From Photobacterium kishitanii (GTDB lineage: Bacteria; Pseudomonadota; Gammaproteobacteria; Enterobacterales; Vibrionaceae), in assembly GCF_003026355.1 (NCBI RefSeq), contig NZ_PYON01000010.1, forward strand, positions 1-64,000: a DNA stretch of 64,000 nt. Reading direction: 5' to 3'. Shown piece after piece: positions 23,239 to 33,556 of this stretch. The position numbers and the translations under genes are program-made. Within the stretch, counting starts at the first letter, position 1, and each line of letters starts with the position of its first letter. The notes below the pieces were generated by a model. The model was not told where the DNA came from, did not search any database, and worked only from the letters and a program-made list of their open reading frames with translations.

Positions 23239-23814
23239 TTAGCGTTGCAGAAAGTTAGCCAATAACGCATGGCCTTGCTCAGTCAAAATACTTTCAGGAT
23301 GAAATTGTACTCCTTCCAGTGCTAAGGTCTTATGCCGAATACCCATGATTTCATCAAATTCACCATTTAATTCAGTCCATGCGGTGATCTCAAAACAGTC
23401 AGGTAAAGTCGCAGCCTTAACCACTAACGAATGATAGCGCGTAACGGTTAAGGGATTATTAAGCCCCTCAAATACACCGCAATCAGTATGGTAAATCGGT
23501 GAAGTTTTGCCATGCATCACTTGCCGTGCCCGTACCACATCACCGCCAAAGACTTGCGCTAACGACTGATGGCCAAGACAAACCCCAAGGATTGGTAATT
23601 TACCCGCAAAATACTCAATCGCTCGCAATGAAACCCCCGCCTCATTGGGTGTACATGGCCCTGGCGAAATCACTAAATGGGTGGGCGCTAAAGCTTCAAT
23701 GGCCGCGATATCAATCTCATCATTGCGGGCAACAACAACCTCTGCCCCCAATTCACTGAAGTATTGATAGAGGTTGTAAGTAAATGAATCATAGTTATCA
23801 ATAATTAACAGCAT
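23239..23814 (-). CDS. pabA: aminodeoxychorismate/anthranilate synthase glutaminase subunit
   Basis: This class I glutamine amidotransferase supplies ammonia to chorismate-using synthases (PabB for folate, or TrpE). The 191-residue protein starts [15 protein letters not shown]. It has the oxyanion region [12 protein letters not shown] (about 50-61), the nucleophilic cysteine in GVCLGHQ (about 79) and the His/Glu pair in VQFHPES (about 168-172). It stands alone, without trpE, trpD or pabB next to it, and lies before the ast operon, which favours PabA. Amphibolic use for both pathways cannot be excluded. Confidence 0.9.
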   Translation of the reverse strand: MLLIIDNYDSFTYNLYQYFSELGAEVVVARNDEIDIAAIEALAPTHLVISPGPCTPNEAGVSLRAIEYFAGKLPILGVCLGHQSLAQVFGGDVVRARQVMHGKTSPIYHTDCGVFEGLNNPLTVTRYHSLVVKAATLPDCFEITAWTELNGEFDEIMGIRHKTLALEGVQFHPESILTEQGHALLANFLQR

Positions 23815-23867
23815 ACTACAACTAAGCTCTTATTTTTAACTGTCGGCGACAGCTATTAACTAGCGAC

Positions 23868-23897
23868 AAAAAAGCAGAGCCTAAGCCCTGCTTTTTT
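23868..23897 (-). terminator. trpS terminator
   Basis: On the minus strand GCAGGGC-TTAG-GCTCTGC forms a 7-bp stem (one G-T pair) flanked by A and T runs of six, just past the trpS stop codon. Confidence 0.85.
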
Positions 23898-23918
23898 AAT
23901 AATTGTTATTACTAACGC

Positions 23919-24938
23919 TTATGGGCGAGCAACAAAACCAACGGCATGGTAAGCTTTTTTCAATACTTCAGCAGCGCGTGCTGATGCTTTATCTGCACCG
24001 GCTTTCATCACGCTATCAAGGTAAGCACGATCATGACGAATACGTTGGTATTCCGCTTGTACAGGCTCTAGCATTGCAACTAACGCCTCACCCACATCTT
24101 TCTTAAATGGACCGTACATATCAACACCAGCATACTGAGCTTCAATCTCAGCAAATGTTTTGCCAGTAGCACCAGAATACAGACCCATTAGATTTGAAAT
24201 ACCTGCTTTTTGCTCAATATCATGAGCAATACGTGGTGGCATTTCTGCATCCGTTTGCGCTTTATTGATTTTCTTTAAAATTGACTTAGGATCTTCAAGT
24301 AAAGTAATAACGTTCTTACGGTTATCATCTGACTTCGACATTTTCTTGGTCGCATCTTGTAAGCTCATCACGCGCGCACCAACCGTTGGAATATACGGTT
24401 CTGGTACTTGGAAAATTGGGCTTTCAGGAGTGCTGTAAAGATTATTAAAACGGGTCGCTATATCACGCGCTAGCTCTAAATGTTGCTTCTGATCGCTACC
24501 TACTGGCACTTGATGAGCACCATACAATAGAATATCTGCAGCCATTAGCACTGGGTAACCAAATAAACCCGCATTAACATCATTCGCATGACGAGCTGAT
24601 TTATCTTTAAACTGTGTCATACGGCTTAGTTCACCCATTTGGGTATAGCAATTTAATAACCAACCAAGTTGCGCATGCTCAGGAACATGAGATTGTACAA
24701 ACAACGTACTTTTTTGCGGATCAACACCAACAGCTAAACAGATAGACAAAGCATCTAAAGTTGCTTCGTGTAAAGCTTTAGGATCTTGACGTACTGTGAT
24801 GGCATGTAAATCAACCACACAGTACTGGCAATCATAATCATCCTGCATCTGTTCCCACTGACGCAGCGCACCAAGGTAGTTGCCGATACTCAATTCACCA
24901 GAAGGCTGTACGCCACTTAATACAATGGGTTTACTCAT
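23919..24938 (-). CDS. trpS: tryptophanyl-tRNA synthetase
   Basis: TrpS charges tRNA-Trp. The 339-residue class I synthetase has the HIGH-type motif as SIGN in [14 protein letters not shown] (about residues 12-25), [19 protein letters not shown] (about 132-150) and the KMSKS loop (about 197-201). The length is typical of bacterial TrpS (E. coli 334). It follows gph by about 100 bp in the rpe-gph-trpS block. Confidence 0.98.
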   Translation of the reverse strand: MSKPIVLSGVQPSGELSIGNYLGALRQWEQMQDDYDCQYCVVDLHAITVRQDPKALHEATLDALSICLAVGVDPQKSTLFVQSHVPEHAQLGWLLNCYTQMGELSRMTQFKDKSARHANDVNAGLFGYPVLMAADILLYGAHQVPVGSDQKQHLELARDIATRFNNLYSTPESPIFQVPEPYIPTVGARVMSLQDATKKMSKSDDNRKNVITLLEDPKSILKKINKAQTDAEMPPRIAHDIEQKAGISNLMGLYSGATGKTFAEIEAQYAGVDMYGPFKKDVGEALVAMLEPVQAEYQRIRHDRAYLDSVMKAGADKASARAAEVLKKAYHAVGFVARP

Positions 24939-25041
24939 GATCAGGCTGTCCTGTTAATATCTTTAATTGTATTGACGAAAGGTACTAATAACGCCGTTAT
25001 CAGTACCTAATGTTATTGTTTTTAGTGTACACCGTAATGTA

Positions 25042-25740
25042 CTAGCAGCCTAGTTTAACCACATCAAGTAATTGCTTGAAGTGATCACAAACAACATCTG
25101 GCTGACTATCACTGATTGGCTGACCATAGTTATAGCCATAAGTCAGTCCTAATGAACGGCAGCTAGCGGCTTGTGCGGCAAGAATATCGTTACGCGAATC
25201 GCCGACCATCAGTAGTTGAGTCGCAGCAATATGGTGTTTCTCCATTAGCCAATGTAGCGCAAAAGGATCTGGCTTTCTCAATGGGAAAGTATCACCGCCA
25301 ATCACATCCACAAAATACTCACTCAAACCATGTTCTTCAAGCAAATGCGGTACAAATTGTGAAGGCTTATTGGTTACGATAGCCATAGCAACACCCGCTT
25401 GATGTAAGCTGGCTAACGTCGTTTTTACATCGGCATACAAGGCACTTTTTTGGTGGCCACCAGCAGCATAATAATGATCAAATAACTCACGCGCTTGACG
25501 CTGTAATTGCGGGTCAATTTGAGGGTCAATATCAACACTACGGCTTAATGCTCGGCCAATCAAAATATCAGCACCATTGCCAATCCAAGTTGTCACTTGT
25601 TCAACAGTGACACCTTTGCGACCAAGGTGACGCATGGTCAAATCAGCAGCATCGGCTAAATCAGGTACGCTATCAAGTAAAGTACCGTCTAAATCAAACG
25701 CAATAAATTTAATATTTTCAATCATGTTTTCAGGGATCAT
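25042..25740 (-). CDS. gph: phosphoglycolate phosphatase
   Basis: Gph removes 2-phosphoglycolate, a by-product of DNA 3'-end repair, by hydrolysis to glycolate. The 232-residue HAD-family protein has motif I FDLDGTLLDS (about 14-23), motif II VTNKP (about 122) and motif III/IV with KPDP and GDSRND (about 155-180). Its ATG overlaps the rpe stop codon by one base (TAATG). An internal ATG five codons downstream is an alternative start. Confidence 0.95.
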   Translation of the reverse strand: MIPENMIENIKFIAFDLDGTLLDSVPDLADAADLTMRHLGRKGVTVEQVTTWIGNGADILIGRALSRSVDIDPQIDPQLQRQARELFDHYYAAGGHQKSALYADVKTTLASLHQAGVAMAIVTNKPSQFVPHLLEEHGLSEYFVDVIGGDTFPLRKPDPFALHWLMEKHHIAATQLLMVGDSRNDILAAQAASCRSLGLTYGYNYGQPISDSQPDVVCDHFKQLLDVVKLGC

Positions 25741-26414
25741 TAACGCTTAGCCTCAGCTAACTGTGCACGCATTTTATCAATCGCGACTTTATAATCAGGT
25801 TCATTAAAAATGGCAGAGCCAGCAACAAACATATCAGCACCAGCGGCAGCGATTTCACCAATATTATCAACGTTAACACCACCATCAACTTCTAGGCGAA
25901 TATCACGACCTGAAGCATCAATACGCTGACGTACTTGACGTAATTTATCTAAAGTACTTGGAATAAATGACTGGCCGCCAAAGCCTGGGTTAACCGACAT
26001 AATCAAAATCATGTCAACTTTATCCATAATATAATCAAGATGATGTAATGGCGTTGCTGGATTAAATACCACCCCAGCTTTACAACCATGTTCTTTAATC
26101 AGTTGCAGAGTACGATCAATATGATCGGTCGCTTCTACATGAAAAGTGATCATCGTTGCGCCAGCTTTGGCAAAATCAGGAATAATACGATCGACAGGTT
26201 TTACCATTAAATGGACATCAATCGGTGCCGTAATCCCGTAGTCGCGTAATGCTTTACAGATCGGCGCACCAAACGACAGGTTTGGCACAAAGTGATTATC
26301 CATAACATCAAAATGGATAACATCAGCACCCGCAGCCAATACCTTTACTACATCTTCACCTAAACGGGCGAAATCAGCAGACAAAATAGATGGAGCGATC
26401 AAAAAGTCCTTCAT
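25740..26414 (-). CDS. rpe: ribulose-phosphate 3-epimerase
   Basis: Rpe interconverts ribulose 5-phosphate and xylulose 5-phosphate in the pentose phosphate pathway. The 224-residue TIM-barrel protein starts [20 protein letters not shown]. It shows [18 protein letters not shown] (about 33-50), the catalytic aspartate pair region, [14 protein letters not shown] (about 140) and EVDGGVN (about 176). It is the first gene of an overlapping rpe-gph pair. Confidence 0.97.
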   Translation of the reverse strand: MKDFLIAPSILSADFARLGEDVVKVLAAGADVIHFDVMDNHFVPNLSFGAPICKALRDYGITAPIDVHLMVKPVDRIIPDFAKAGATMITFHVEATDHIDRTLQLIKEHGCKAGVVFNPATPLHHLDYIMDKVDMILIMSVNPGFGGQSFIPSTLDKLRQVRQRIDASGRDIRLEVDGGVNVDNIGEIAAAGADMFVAGSAIFNEPDYKVAIDKMRAQLAEAKR

Positions 26415-26615
26415 GTTTAGCCTCTCTACACTAGCGATAAAAACAACAGGCTCGGTTTACCAAGCTTTCAAATTGCTGTCAGTCTACCCGATCCCCTAGG
26501 TGTTGTCTTACTGGATTTATTTATTGCTGCAGTTAGCCATAGTTATCACTGTGACCAGCGACAGAGGCACTACAATCAACAATAACGTCAGCAGAAAAAT
26601 GAGGAAAGGAAGTTT

Positions 26616-26813
26616 ATGATTCAGAACGCTGGCACAATATGGAGCATAATAAAAAGTGTTCTAGCAGCATTATTTGGAGTGCAATCCCAACAACAACGCC
26701 ACCAAGACTTTAATCATTCAAGTCCATGGCCATTTATTATTATTGGTGGGATCATTATCGCGATATTGGTAATCGTATTAATTGCTATTGCCCATCAGGC
26801 AACAGCATTATAA
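26616..26813 (+). CDS. DUF2970 single-pass membrane protein
   Basis: This 65-residue protein starts MIQNAGTIWSIIKSVLAALFGVQSQQ and has a C-terminal hydrophobic helix (about residues 40-60, FIIIGGIIIAILVIVLIAI). The WxxIKSVLAALFGVQ pattern followed by a membrane helix fits the DUF2970 family, which has no known function. A good ribosome-binding site (AGGAAAGGAAG) precedes the ATG. It converges with dam, leaving a 9-bp gap, and interrupts the dam-rpe spacing. Confidence 0.8.
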   Translation: MIQNAGTIWSIIKSVLAALFGVQSQQQRHQDFNHSSPWPFIIIGGIIIAILVIVLIAIAHQATAL

Positions 26814-26822
26814 ATCAAGCAT

Positions 26823-27659
26823 TTATTCGTTATCGGTGGTAACTGGTGTTTTAAATAATGCCAACAATTCATCGACTTTATTGCGACCACTACCATTACG
26901 ACTAATGGTGCGTTTAACCCTTACCACAGACAAATCAGCCCCGGTATATAAACGGCGGGTTAATGGCGTATCATGATTAGAAATCAATACCGCAATATCA
27001 CGCTCAGTCGCGGCTTTCTCTGCGACATTGGCTAGGGTTGCCTGATCATCCAAACTAAAACCATTACCAGAATAAGAAGTAAAATTAGCCGTAGTAGATA
27101 ATGGCGCATACGGTGGATCACAATAAATCACACTGCCTTTGCGAGCCCGTGAAAATGTTTGGCTATAGCCTTCACACACAAAAGTCGCACGTTTGGCTTT
27201 TTCAGAAAAATAATACATTTCAGCTTCTGGAAAATACGGTTTTTTGTACGATCCAAAAGGTACATTAAACCCGCCTTTTTTATTATAACGGCATAAGCCA
27301 TTAAAACCGTGGCGATTTAAATATAAGAAATAAATTGAACGCTGATAAGGATCAGTGCTGTTATTAAACTCTTCTCGAATACTTAGGTACGCTGCTTTAG
27401 TATTATATTCAGGCGTGAATAATCGGCGTACATCTTCAATGTAACGCTCAGGTTCTTGCTTAATTATATTATATAAATTAATCAGATCTGGGTTGATATC
27501 CGCTAATAGGTACTGCTCATAATCAGTATTTAAAAATACCGAGCCAGCCCCCACAAAAGGCTCAACCAATTTACGCGCGGGCGGTAGGTGTCGTTTAATA
27601 TCCTCGACTAGAGAGTACTTACCCCCAGCCCACTTCAGGAATGCACGATGCTTTTTCAT
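26823..27659 (-). CDS. dam: DNA adenine methylase Dam
   Basis: Dam methylates adenine in GATC and guides mismatch repair, replication timing and gene control. The 278-residue protein starts MKKHRAFLKWAGGKYSLVEDI (AdoMet motif), has LVEPFVGAGSVF (about 31-42) and the catalytic DPPYAPLS (about 180). It lies downstream of damX, the order found in enterics and vibrios. Dam is essential in V. cholerae, as I recall. Confidence 0.98.
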   Translation of the reverse strand: MKKHRAFLKWAGGKYSLVEDIKRHLPPARKLVEPFVGAGSVFLNTDYEQYLLADINPDLINLYNIIKQEPERYIEDVRRLFTPEYNTKAAYLSIREEFNNSTDPYQRSIYFLYLNRHGFNGLCRYNKKGGFNVPFGSYKKPYFPEAEMYYFSEKAKRATFVCEGYSQTFSRARKGSVIYCDPPYAPLSTTANFTSYSGNGFSLDDQATLANVAEKAATERDIAVLISNHDTPLTRRLYTGADLSVVRVKRTISRNGSGRNKVDELLALFKTPVTTDNE

Positions 27660-27767
27660 TAAGCTGACCCACCACCACTTACAAGAATGTCACGAAAGGT
27701 CGCGGATTGTACCTCATTTACACCCTATGCTGATACCAATTAGCATAAATAACTACCATTAATGGCT

Positions 27768-29276
27768 TTATTTTAAGCGATTCATTTCTTGTTGAATATG
27801 TCGGTAAGGTTTCAGCCACGGTTTTAGCTGCTGTAATGATGTTGGCAATTGTGTTTTTGCAGTGCGAGCTTGCTGAGCCGTGGCATAATTACCCGTCACG
27901 ACAATGAACCACGACTGCTGATTACGTTCAGTTTGGTAGATCATTGCAGCTGCCACATTATGGGTCATTATAAACTCTGCTGCAGCGGCAAGACTGCGAG
28001 TCGCTGCAAGTTGTAATGCATAATGATCTGGCTTTACTGCTGCCAATTGCTGCTCATTAGCGGCTAATTTAAGCGACCAATCTAACTTAGAGGCTGGTGC
28101 CGATATTACAGCGGCAGACAATGGCTGCGTGTCAATAATCGCTGGCGTACTTTCAGCTTCTGTAGCTTCTGTAGCTTCTGTAGCTTCTGTAGCTTCTGTA
28201 GCTTCTGTAGCTTCTGTAGCTTCTGTAGCTTCTGTAGCTTCTGTAGCTTCTGTAGCTTCTGTAGCTTCTGTAGCTTCTGTAGCTTCAGAATGACCTTTCA
28301 AAGCATGATCGTCAATCATGGCATCAATTTGTTGTTCAGAGATTACTATCCGTTCATGAACAGTCTCTTCTTGGCGACCAACGGTTAAACCTTGCGTATT
28401 CACTTGTGGTGGTAATGGCTCTTTATCAATCGTCACAACAGCCGCGGCTGATACAGGAGCATTCGAAGCAACAGTAGTTGAAGACTGACTATCTACCGAG
28501 CGAGGAGCCATGAACCAATAACCAATAGCAATTAAAACAATAAGTACAATAACGATCGCTAACGGTAATAATAATCTTTTTTTGGAATTCAAACTCATGC
28601 TTATACCTTCAGCTTGAGAGGGACGTTGCAACACAACTGATCGTGGAAGCAGCATTAATAACCGCTGTTTTAACGTTGGTCGAGAAGGTGTATCTGACTC
28701 ATCGTTAGCAACCAATATTTCGCTAAATAAAGCCACTTCTTGATGACTAAAATCATCAATCTCCAACTCTAGCGGAATAATATCAGAATCATGGCTAACA
28801 TGAGCTAAAGTTTGGTTTAACTCGCCACGATTAGCAAATAATATGATATTAAGTTGTAGTTGTGGATGTGGATTGGCATACAGTGATAATGCCCATAATT
28901 CAGCAATTAAGCCGTCACTAAGTAAATGTGCATCATCGATCACTACCATCAGTTTATGTTGATGGTGAGCTAATAAATGCTCCGCACTTTGGCATAATGA
29001 ATCATGTTCATTAAACATAGCTTGGCTAACAAATTGCTGTAACAATAAGGTTCGATGTTGAGCATCAGTATACCCAGGCTGGCACATCAATAATATTTGA
29101 CGACAGTCAGTGGCATAATGTTCAAGGAAAGAGTGTGCAAGCCAAGTTTTACCTGAGCCTTGTGCACCAGAGAGGTGAATAAGATGAGAGCCAAACCGAG
29201 TCAGAAACCGTACTCGAGTCAGCAACTGGATCTGACTATCCAGATCCAGTTTTTTTGCTTTCGTCATGCTGGTCAT
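27768..29276 (-). CDS. damX: DamX-like SPOR protein with N-terminal ATPase-type domain
   Basis: DamX binds septal peptidoglycan through a SPOR domain and helps cell division. The 502-residue protein has a cytoplasmic P-loop domain, with Walker A GAQGSGKTW (about 37-45) and Walker B LMVVIDDAHLL (about 110-120). A membrane helix follows (about 234-255), then a low-complexity periplasmic linker containing an exact 14-fold Thr-Glu-Ala repeat, and a C-terminal SPOR domain (about 415-495). E. coli DamX lacks the ATPase-like region. It lies 14 bp after aroB; TTG at 29279 is an alternative start. Confidence 0.9.
   Translation of the reverse strand: MTSMTKAKKLDLDSQIQLLTRVRFLTRFGSHLIHLSGAQGSGKTWLAHSFLEHYATDCRQILLMCQPGYTDAQHRTLLLQQFVSQAMFNEHDSLCQSAEHLLAHHQHKLMVVIDDAHLLSDGLIAELWALSLYANPHPQLQLNIILFANRGELNQTLAHVSHDSDIIPLELEIDDFSHQEVALFSEILVANDESDTPSRPTLKQRLLMLLPRSVVLQRPSQAEGISMSLNSKKRLLLPLAIVIVLIVLIAIGYWFMAPRSVDSQSSTTVASNAPVSAAAVVTIDKEPLPPQVNTQGLTVGRQEETVHERIVISEQQIDAMIDDHALKGHSEATEATEATEATEATEATEATEATEATEATEATEATEATEATEAESTPAIIDTQPLSAAVISAPASKLDWSLKLAANEQQLAAVKPDHYALQLAATRSLAAAAEFIMTHNVAAAMIYQTERNQQSWFIVVTGNYATAQQARTAKTQLPTSLQQLKPWLKPYRHIQQEMNRLK
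28155..28280 (-). repeat. 14 exact 9-bp repeats inside damX
   Basis: The coding strand reads ACA GAA GCT fourteen times without a single synonymous difference, giving (Thr-Glu-Ala)x14 in the periplasmic linker. Because the unit is 9 bp, copy-number changes keep the reading frame. Codon-level identity argues for recent slippage rather than long selection on the peptide. Confidence 0.97.
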
Positions 29277-29290
29277 CAACGTGCTACAAC

Positions 29291-30370
29291 TTAACGGCCA
29301 ATAACATCCTGAAGCACATCAAAAGGTACATCAGCCACAACTTCTGCACTACCAATCGCCGTCGGTAATACTAAGCGTAGCTGACCTGACAATACTTTTT
29401 TATCTCGCATCATATGCTTAATAAAATCGTCAAAAACCATAGTTTCAGGCGCAACAACGGGCAAGTTTGCTCGCTGATGCAATGCAATAATCCGCATCAC
29501 ATCGGCATCACTGATCAATCCCTGCTTTGCTGCAGTATGTGCTGCGAGAACTGTACCTGCTGACACCGCTTCGCCATGCAGCCAGTTACCGTAACCCATT
29601 TCTGCTTCAATAGCGTGACCAAAAGTATGGCCAAGATTGAGTAACGCCCTTACGCCTGATTCTTTTTCATCGGCAGCAACAACATCAGCTTTAATTTGAC
29701 AGCAACGGCTAATGGCGTAAGACAACGCATCATTATCCAATGCATGTAAGCGCTCAATGTTATTTTCTAACCAAACAAAAAAATCATAATCGGCAATAAT
29801 GCCGTATTTGATAACCTCAGCCAACCCTGCAGCTAACTCTCGTTGCGGCAATGTATGTAAACAATGATTATCAATAATCACCGCTTTAGGTTGGTAGAAA
29901 GCACCAATCATGTTTTTACCCAAACGGTGATTAACCGCAGTTTTTCCACCGACAGATGAATCCACTTGTGCTAACAATGTTGTTGGCACCTGAATAAAAT
30001 CAACCCCTCGCTGATAACTTGCCGCAGCAAAGCCAACAATGTCACCAATTACGCCGCCACCTAAGGCAACTAAAATCACATCACGGCCATAATTACCTTC
30101 CAGTAAAAATGTCATAATACAATTGAACGTATCGAGGGTTTTGTACTGTTCACCATCAGGCAGAGAAAGTAGTGCCACTTGGCACGATAATGAACTGATG
30201 GTAGCCATTACCTGATCCGCATATAACGGGGCAATAGTGTCATTGCTGACCACAACTACTCGTTTACCTGCAGATATCGCAGATGCAAACAACGCCGAGT
30301 TGTCGAACAACTCGGCGCCAATTGAAATAGGGTAGCTTCTGTCATCTAGATTGACATTGATCCGTTCCAT
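29291..30370 (-). CDS. aroB: 3-dehydroquinate synthase
   Basis: AroB converts DAHP to 3-dehydroquinate, the second step of the shikimate pathway, using NAD and a divalent metal. The 359-residue protein has [12 protein letters not shown] (about 70-81), the glycine-rich NAD loop [13 protein letters not shown] (about 103), [10 protein letters not shown] (about 151), and the metal ligands in [11 protein letters not shown] (about 245) and LHGEAVSAG. It follows aroK by 23 bp. Confidence 0.97.
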   Translation of the reverse strand: MERINVNLDDRSYPISIGAELFDNSALFASAISAGKRVVVVSNDTIAPLYADQVMATISSLSCQVALLSLPDGEQYKTLDTFNCIMTFLLEGNYGRDVILVALGGGVIGDIVGFAAASYQRGVDFIQVPTTLLAQVDSSVGGKTAVNHRLGKNMIGAFYQPKAVIIDNHCLHTLPQRELAAGLAEVIKYGIIADYDFFVWLENNIERLHALDNDALSYAISRCCQIKADVVAADEKESGVRALLNLGHTFGHAIEAEMGYGNWLHGEAVSAGTVLAAHTAAKQGLISDADVMRIIALHQRANLPVVAPETMVFDDFIKHMMRDKKVLSGQLRLVLPTAIGSAEVVADVPFDVLQDVIGR

Positions 30371-30393
30371 GGTCAGCTTCTCTTTTTAATTAA

Positions 30394-30912
30394 TTAACGC
30401 TCTTCCAGCATCTTGATGATTTGGTTAGCAACTACTTTCGCACTTTGATCATCAGTACGAACAACGTAGTCAGCAACCTCTTCATACAATGGGTTACGCT
30501 CTGCTGCTAGCTCTTCAAGCACTTCACGAGGCGTGTCGGTTTGAAGTAATGGGCGTTTTTTATCACGTTGAGTACGAGCTAATTGCTTTTCAATAGTCGT
30601 CTCTAGATAAACAACAATACCACGAGCAGACAGGCGATTACGGTTCTCTTTATTAATAACAGAGCCGCCACCCGTTGCAAGAACAATACCTTGCTCTTGT
30701 GTTAGGTCATCAATCACAGTTTCTTCGCGAACACGGAAGCCGTCTTCGCCTTCAACATCAAACACCCAACTAATATCAGCGCCAGTACGTTCTTCTATCA
30801 CGGTATCTGAATCAAAGAATTCCATATGCAGCTGTTGTGCAAGGTGTCTACCAATTGTGCTTTTGCCGGCACCCATAGGGCCAACCAAGAAAATATTTCG
30901 TTTTTCAGCCAT
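30394..30912 (-). CDS. aroK: shikimate kinase I
   Basis: AroK phosphorylates shikimate with ATP. The 172-residue protein ([21 protein letters not shown]...) has the P-loop near residues 11-18, the shikimate-binding [11 protein letters not shown], the GGGSV loop and the lid RDKKRPLL. It is almost the same length as E. coli AroK. The start at 30912 is preferred over an ATG three codons earlier because it matches the family. It forms an aroK-aroB-damX-dam unit, as in E. coli. Confidence 0.97.
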   Translation of the reverse strand: MAEKRNIFLVGPMGAGKSTIGRHLAQQLHMEFFDSDTVIEERTGADISWVFDVEGEDGFRVREETVIDDLTQEQGIVLATGGGSVINKENRNRLSARGIVVYLETTIEKQLARTQRDKKRPLLQTDTPREVLEELAAERNPLYEEVADYVVRTDDQSAKVVANQIIKMLEER

Positions 30913-31298
30913 TTTTAGCAATTTACGCGCGGTTAATAAAACGACACCACCCGCAGGCTCTATTAAAATAAGCCCGAGGCGCCAAGTTCCTCACATATAT
31001 TTCGTGATAAGACAGAAAATTATCTCAGGACTGACTACTATTTTGCAATAGCTAGTCGACATCAATCGATATTTTATTAAGCCTGTCTTACCCACAGAGG
31101 TTGCCATAATGGCTTACCCGAGGTCTGAGGTCAATCGTATTAAGCTCGTAAATATCCTAATAATAGCTCAACAACACTCTTAACACCCAAGCAAGCTAAA
31201 AGCATAACTCAATGAAAAAAAACAACTTTAACACACAACCACCCTGCTACAACATTGATTAGAACGGTTGTCAGTAAAATGGTTCGATAAGTGAAAAA
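30913..31298. promoter_or_regulatory. aroK upstream region with a probable promoter
   Basis: This region lies between pilQ and aroK and holds no gene. On the minus strand TTGCAA (31048-31043), an 18-base spacer and GATAAT (31024-31019) form a good sigma-70 promoter about 110 bases upstream of aroK. The remaining bases towards pilQ (31060-31298) are AT-rich and show nothing I recognise; no strong pilQ terminator is visible. Confidence 0.55.
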
Positions 31299-33020
31299 TT
31301 ATTGCATCACAATTTTTGGCGTCACAAAAATCAATAATTCACGTTTTCCAAGTTCTTCCATTTTATGCCTAAATAATGCACCAAGCACTGGAATATCACC
31401 AAGAATAGGCACTTTACGAACACTATTGTTAACCTGATTTTGATAAATACCGCCCAATACAACCGTTTCACCATTATTGACTAACACTTGGGTACCAATA
31501 CGCTGAGTTTTAATTGCCACCGCAGTACCAACTCCTGTTGGAACTTCCTCACCTTTACTGTCTTGAGTTACTTCCAAATCCAATACCAGCTTATTATCTG
31601 GAGTGATCTGAGGCGTCACCATCAGGCTTAAAACTGCCTTTTTAAAATCAACCGACACAGCGCCACTTGAGGACGCTTCTAGATACGGAATCTCGGTGCC
31701 TTGTTCTATATAAGCGGTTTTTTTATTAGTCGTCATTAACCGTGGACTAGAAATAATTTCGGCTTTACGCTCTGACTGCAAGGCTGATAATTCTAAATCT
31801 AACAGTACATTACCCAATTTTGCCACTTGAAAGGCGATACTTGCAGCCCCCCCTTGGGTTGCACCTAAATTAACATTAAGAAAATCATCAACCGTAGTAT
31901 CATCTAGCAAGCCAGAACTACCTAGGTTGCCTTCAATGGAACCACCGATGGCCGTATCGCCATCGATACTTGATACACCCCAGCGAACACCTAATTCATC
32001 AATATTACCTTCATCAATAGTGACAATACGTGCTTCAATTTGAACCTGCTTCACGGGAATATCGAGGGCCACTACTATCTCTTTAATGCTGGTGATACTT
32101 TCAGGAGTATCTTTAATTATCAATGCATTAGTTCGTTCATCAACATGTAACGAACCACGTTCAGACAGCATTCCAATCCCATCACTAGCGCCCCGCAATA
32201 ATTCTGCAATATCAGTCGCTTTCGCGTAGTTAATCTGAATCAGCTTCGAGCGTAAGCTAGCTAATTGTTGCTGTTTACGAGCAGTTTCCATCACTTGATG
32301 ATCATTGGCGGCTAATTCTGTTTTAGGTGCGACCAATAATACTGAGCCACGAACACGTTTATCTAACCCTTTGGCTTGGAGGATAATATCCAGCACTTGC
32401 GGCCATGGCACGTTATCTAAACGCAACGTCACATTACCACTGACGGTATCTGCCACCACTAAATTAAAATCGTTATAGTCGGCAATTAACTGTAATACGT
32501 TACGGACAGGAATATCTTGAAAGTTAATTGAAATGGGCTTGCCCTGATAAGAAACCTTAGTTTGAGCTGCCGTTGATGTCGATTTGGGTTGTACTCGCTG
32601 AGTTATAGTAACCTCTAAATTATTTCCTCGAAGACGATAATCATAATCGTAGCCCGCTGCTAAATGAAACACCAACCGTGCACCACGAGGGATGTTACTG
32701 GTATCAATGCTATTAACAACCGTCGCGAAATCAACCACATCTAAAGTATGTATTTGTTCATTGGTCAACTGAGTATCAAATATATCCAGTTGTAACTGCT
32801 TGCCTTGACGACGAAAATCAACCAATGATTGAGGCCGTTGTAACTTGAGAGTTAATACACCTCGACCTTTACCATCACGACGAAAGTCAATCTTTTGAAC
32901 TTGATTAGTGATGCCACTTATAGGCGCTGCTGTCACACTGGTGATGGTAACTCCCCCCCAGCACATTAACCATACACTGACGAAAATCTGGCGGCTAAGC
33001 CCCCATCTATTCCCTTTCAT
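31299..33020 (-). CDS. pilQ: type IV pilus secretin PilQ
   Basis: PilQ forms the outer-membrane ring through which type IV pili pass and through which DNA enters during natural transformation in vibrios. The 573-residue protein has a signal peptide (cut near ...VTAAP). An N-terminal AMIN-like domain is followed by secretin N/STN domains (ISINFQDIPVRNVLQLIADY near 170). The C-terminal secretin domain ends with PVLGALFRHKMEELGKRELLIFVTPKIV. It is the last gene of pilMNOPQ, 13 bp after pilP. Confidence 0.96.
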   Translation of the reverse strand: MKGNRWGLSRQIFVSVWLMCWGGVTITSVTAAPISGITNQVQKIDFRRDGKGRGVLTLKLQRPQSLVDFRRQGKQLQLDIFDTQLTNEQIHTLDVVDFATVVNSIDTSNIPRGARLVFHLAAGYDYDYRLRGNNLEVTITQRVQPKSTSTAAQTKVSYQGKPISINFQDIPVRNVLQLIADYNDFNLVVADTVSGNVTLRLDNVPWPQVLDIILQAKGLDKRVRGSVLLVAPKTELAANDHQVMETARKQQQLASLRSKLIQINYAKATDIAELLRGASDGIGMLSERGSLHVDERTNALIIKDTPESITSIKEIVVALDIPVKQVQIEARIVTIDEGNIDELGVRWGVSSIDGDTAIGGSIEGNLGSSGLLDDTTVDDFLNVNLGATQGGAASIAFQVAKLGNVLLDLELSALQSERKAEIISSPRLMTTNKKTAYIEQGTEIPYLEASSSGAVSVDFKKAVLSLMVTPQITPDNKLVLDLEVTQDSKGEEVPTGVGTAVAIKTQRIGTQVLVNNGETVVLGGIYQNQVNNSVRKVPILGDIPVLGALFRHKMEELGKRELLIFVTPKIVMQ

Positions 33021-33033
33021 AACTCATCCTTGA

Positions 33034-33549
33034 TTAATGCTGAACTAACGCCAGCTTTGCAGGCCGTGTTAACCAACAACCTTTGCCATCGGGTAATGTT
33101 TCTTCTATTTCAATGACGTCATTCGTCACTTTTATTACTTTGCCCCGATTAAGCCCAACAAACTGTCCCGGCTTAATTCTGACCAACTCTCCTTTAGGAG
33201 TGTAAATCAACCCCCACAGTTGCCGTTGATGACCAATAACCCCTTTCATTACCAGTTGCTCTAACGGAAATATTTCGAGTGCTGTTGGTTGAGGGTTAAT
33301 GGGTGGCTGCCAGCAACTACTATCCGTTTGTTTCGCTAATAGTAACTCTGGCTTAGGTCGTAAAAACGGTACCCGCTTGCTGGTCATCACAAATGACTCT
33401 GCAACAAAAAGATAAGGAGCGGCTAATGGCTTCACTTTAGCTTTGGCATTAGTGTGAGTTTTAGCAATAAATTGCTCGACTGAATCGGTATTGGCCTGAC
33501 ACCCCATTAACAACAACCCTAACGGTAGTAGCAATAATAGTATTCTCAT
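33034..33549 (-). CDS. pilP: type IV pilus assembly lipoprotein PilP
   Basis: PilP is an inner-membrane-anchored lipoprotein that links PilNO to the PilQ secretin. The 171-residue product has a signal sequence ending in LLLMGC, a lipobox. The C-terminal half is a beta-domain with LEQLVMKGVIGHQRQLWGLI, PGQFVGLNRGKVIKVT and a final VEIEETLPDGKG-like segment typical of PilP. It lies 7 bp after pilO. Confidence 0.94.
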   Translation of the reverse strand: MRILLLLLPLGLLLMGCQANTDSVEQFIAKTHTNAKAKVKPLAAPYLFVAESFVMTSKRVPFLRPKPELLLAKQTDSSCWQPPINPQPTALEIFPLEQLVMKGVIGHQRQLWGLIYTPKGELVRIKPGQFVGLNRGKVIKVTNDVIEIEETLPDGKGCWLTRPAKLALVQH

Positions 33550-33556
33550 AGAATCC

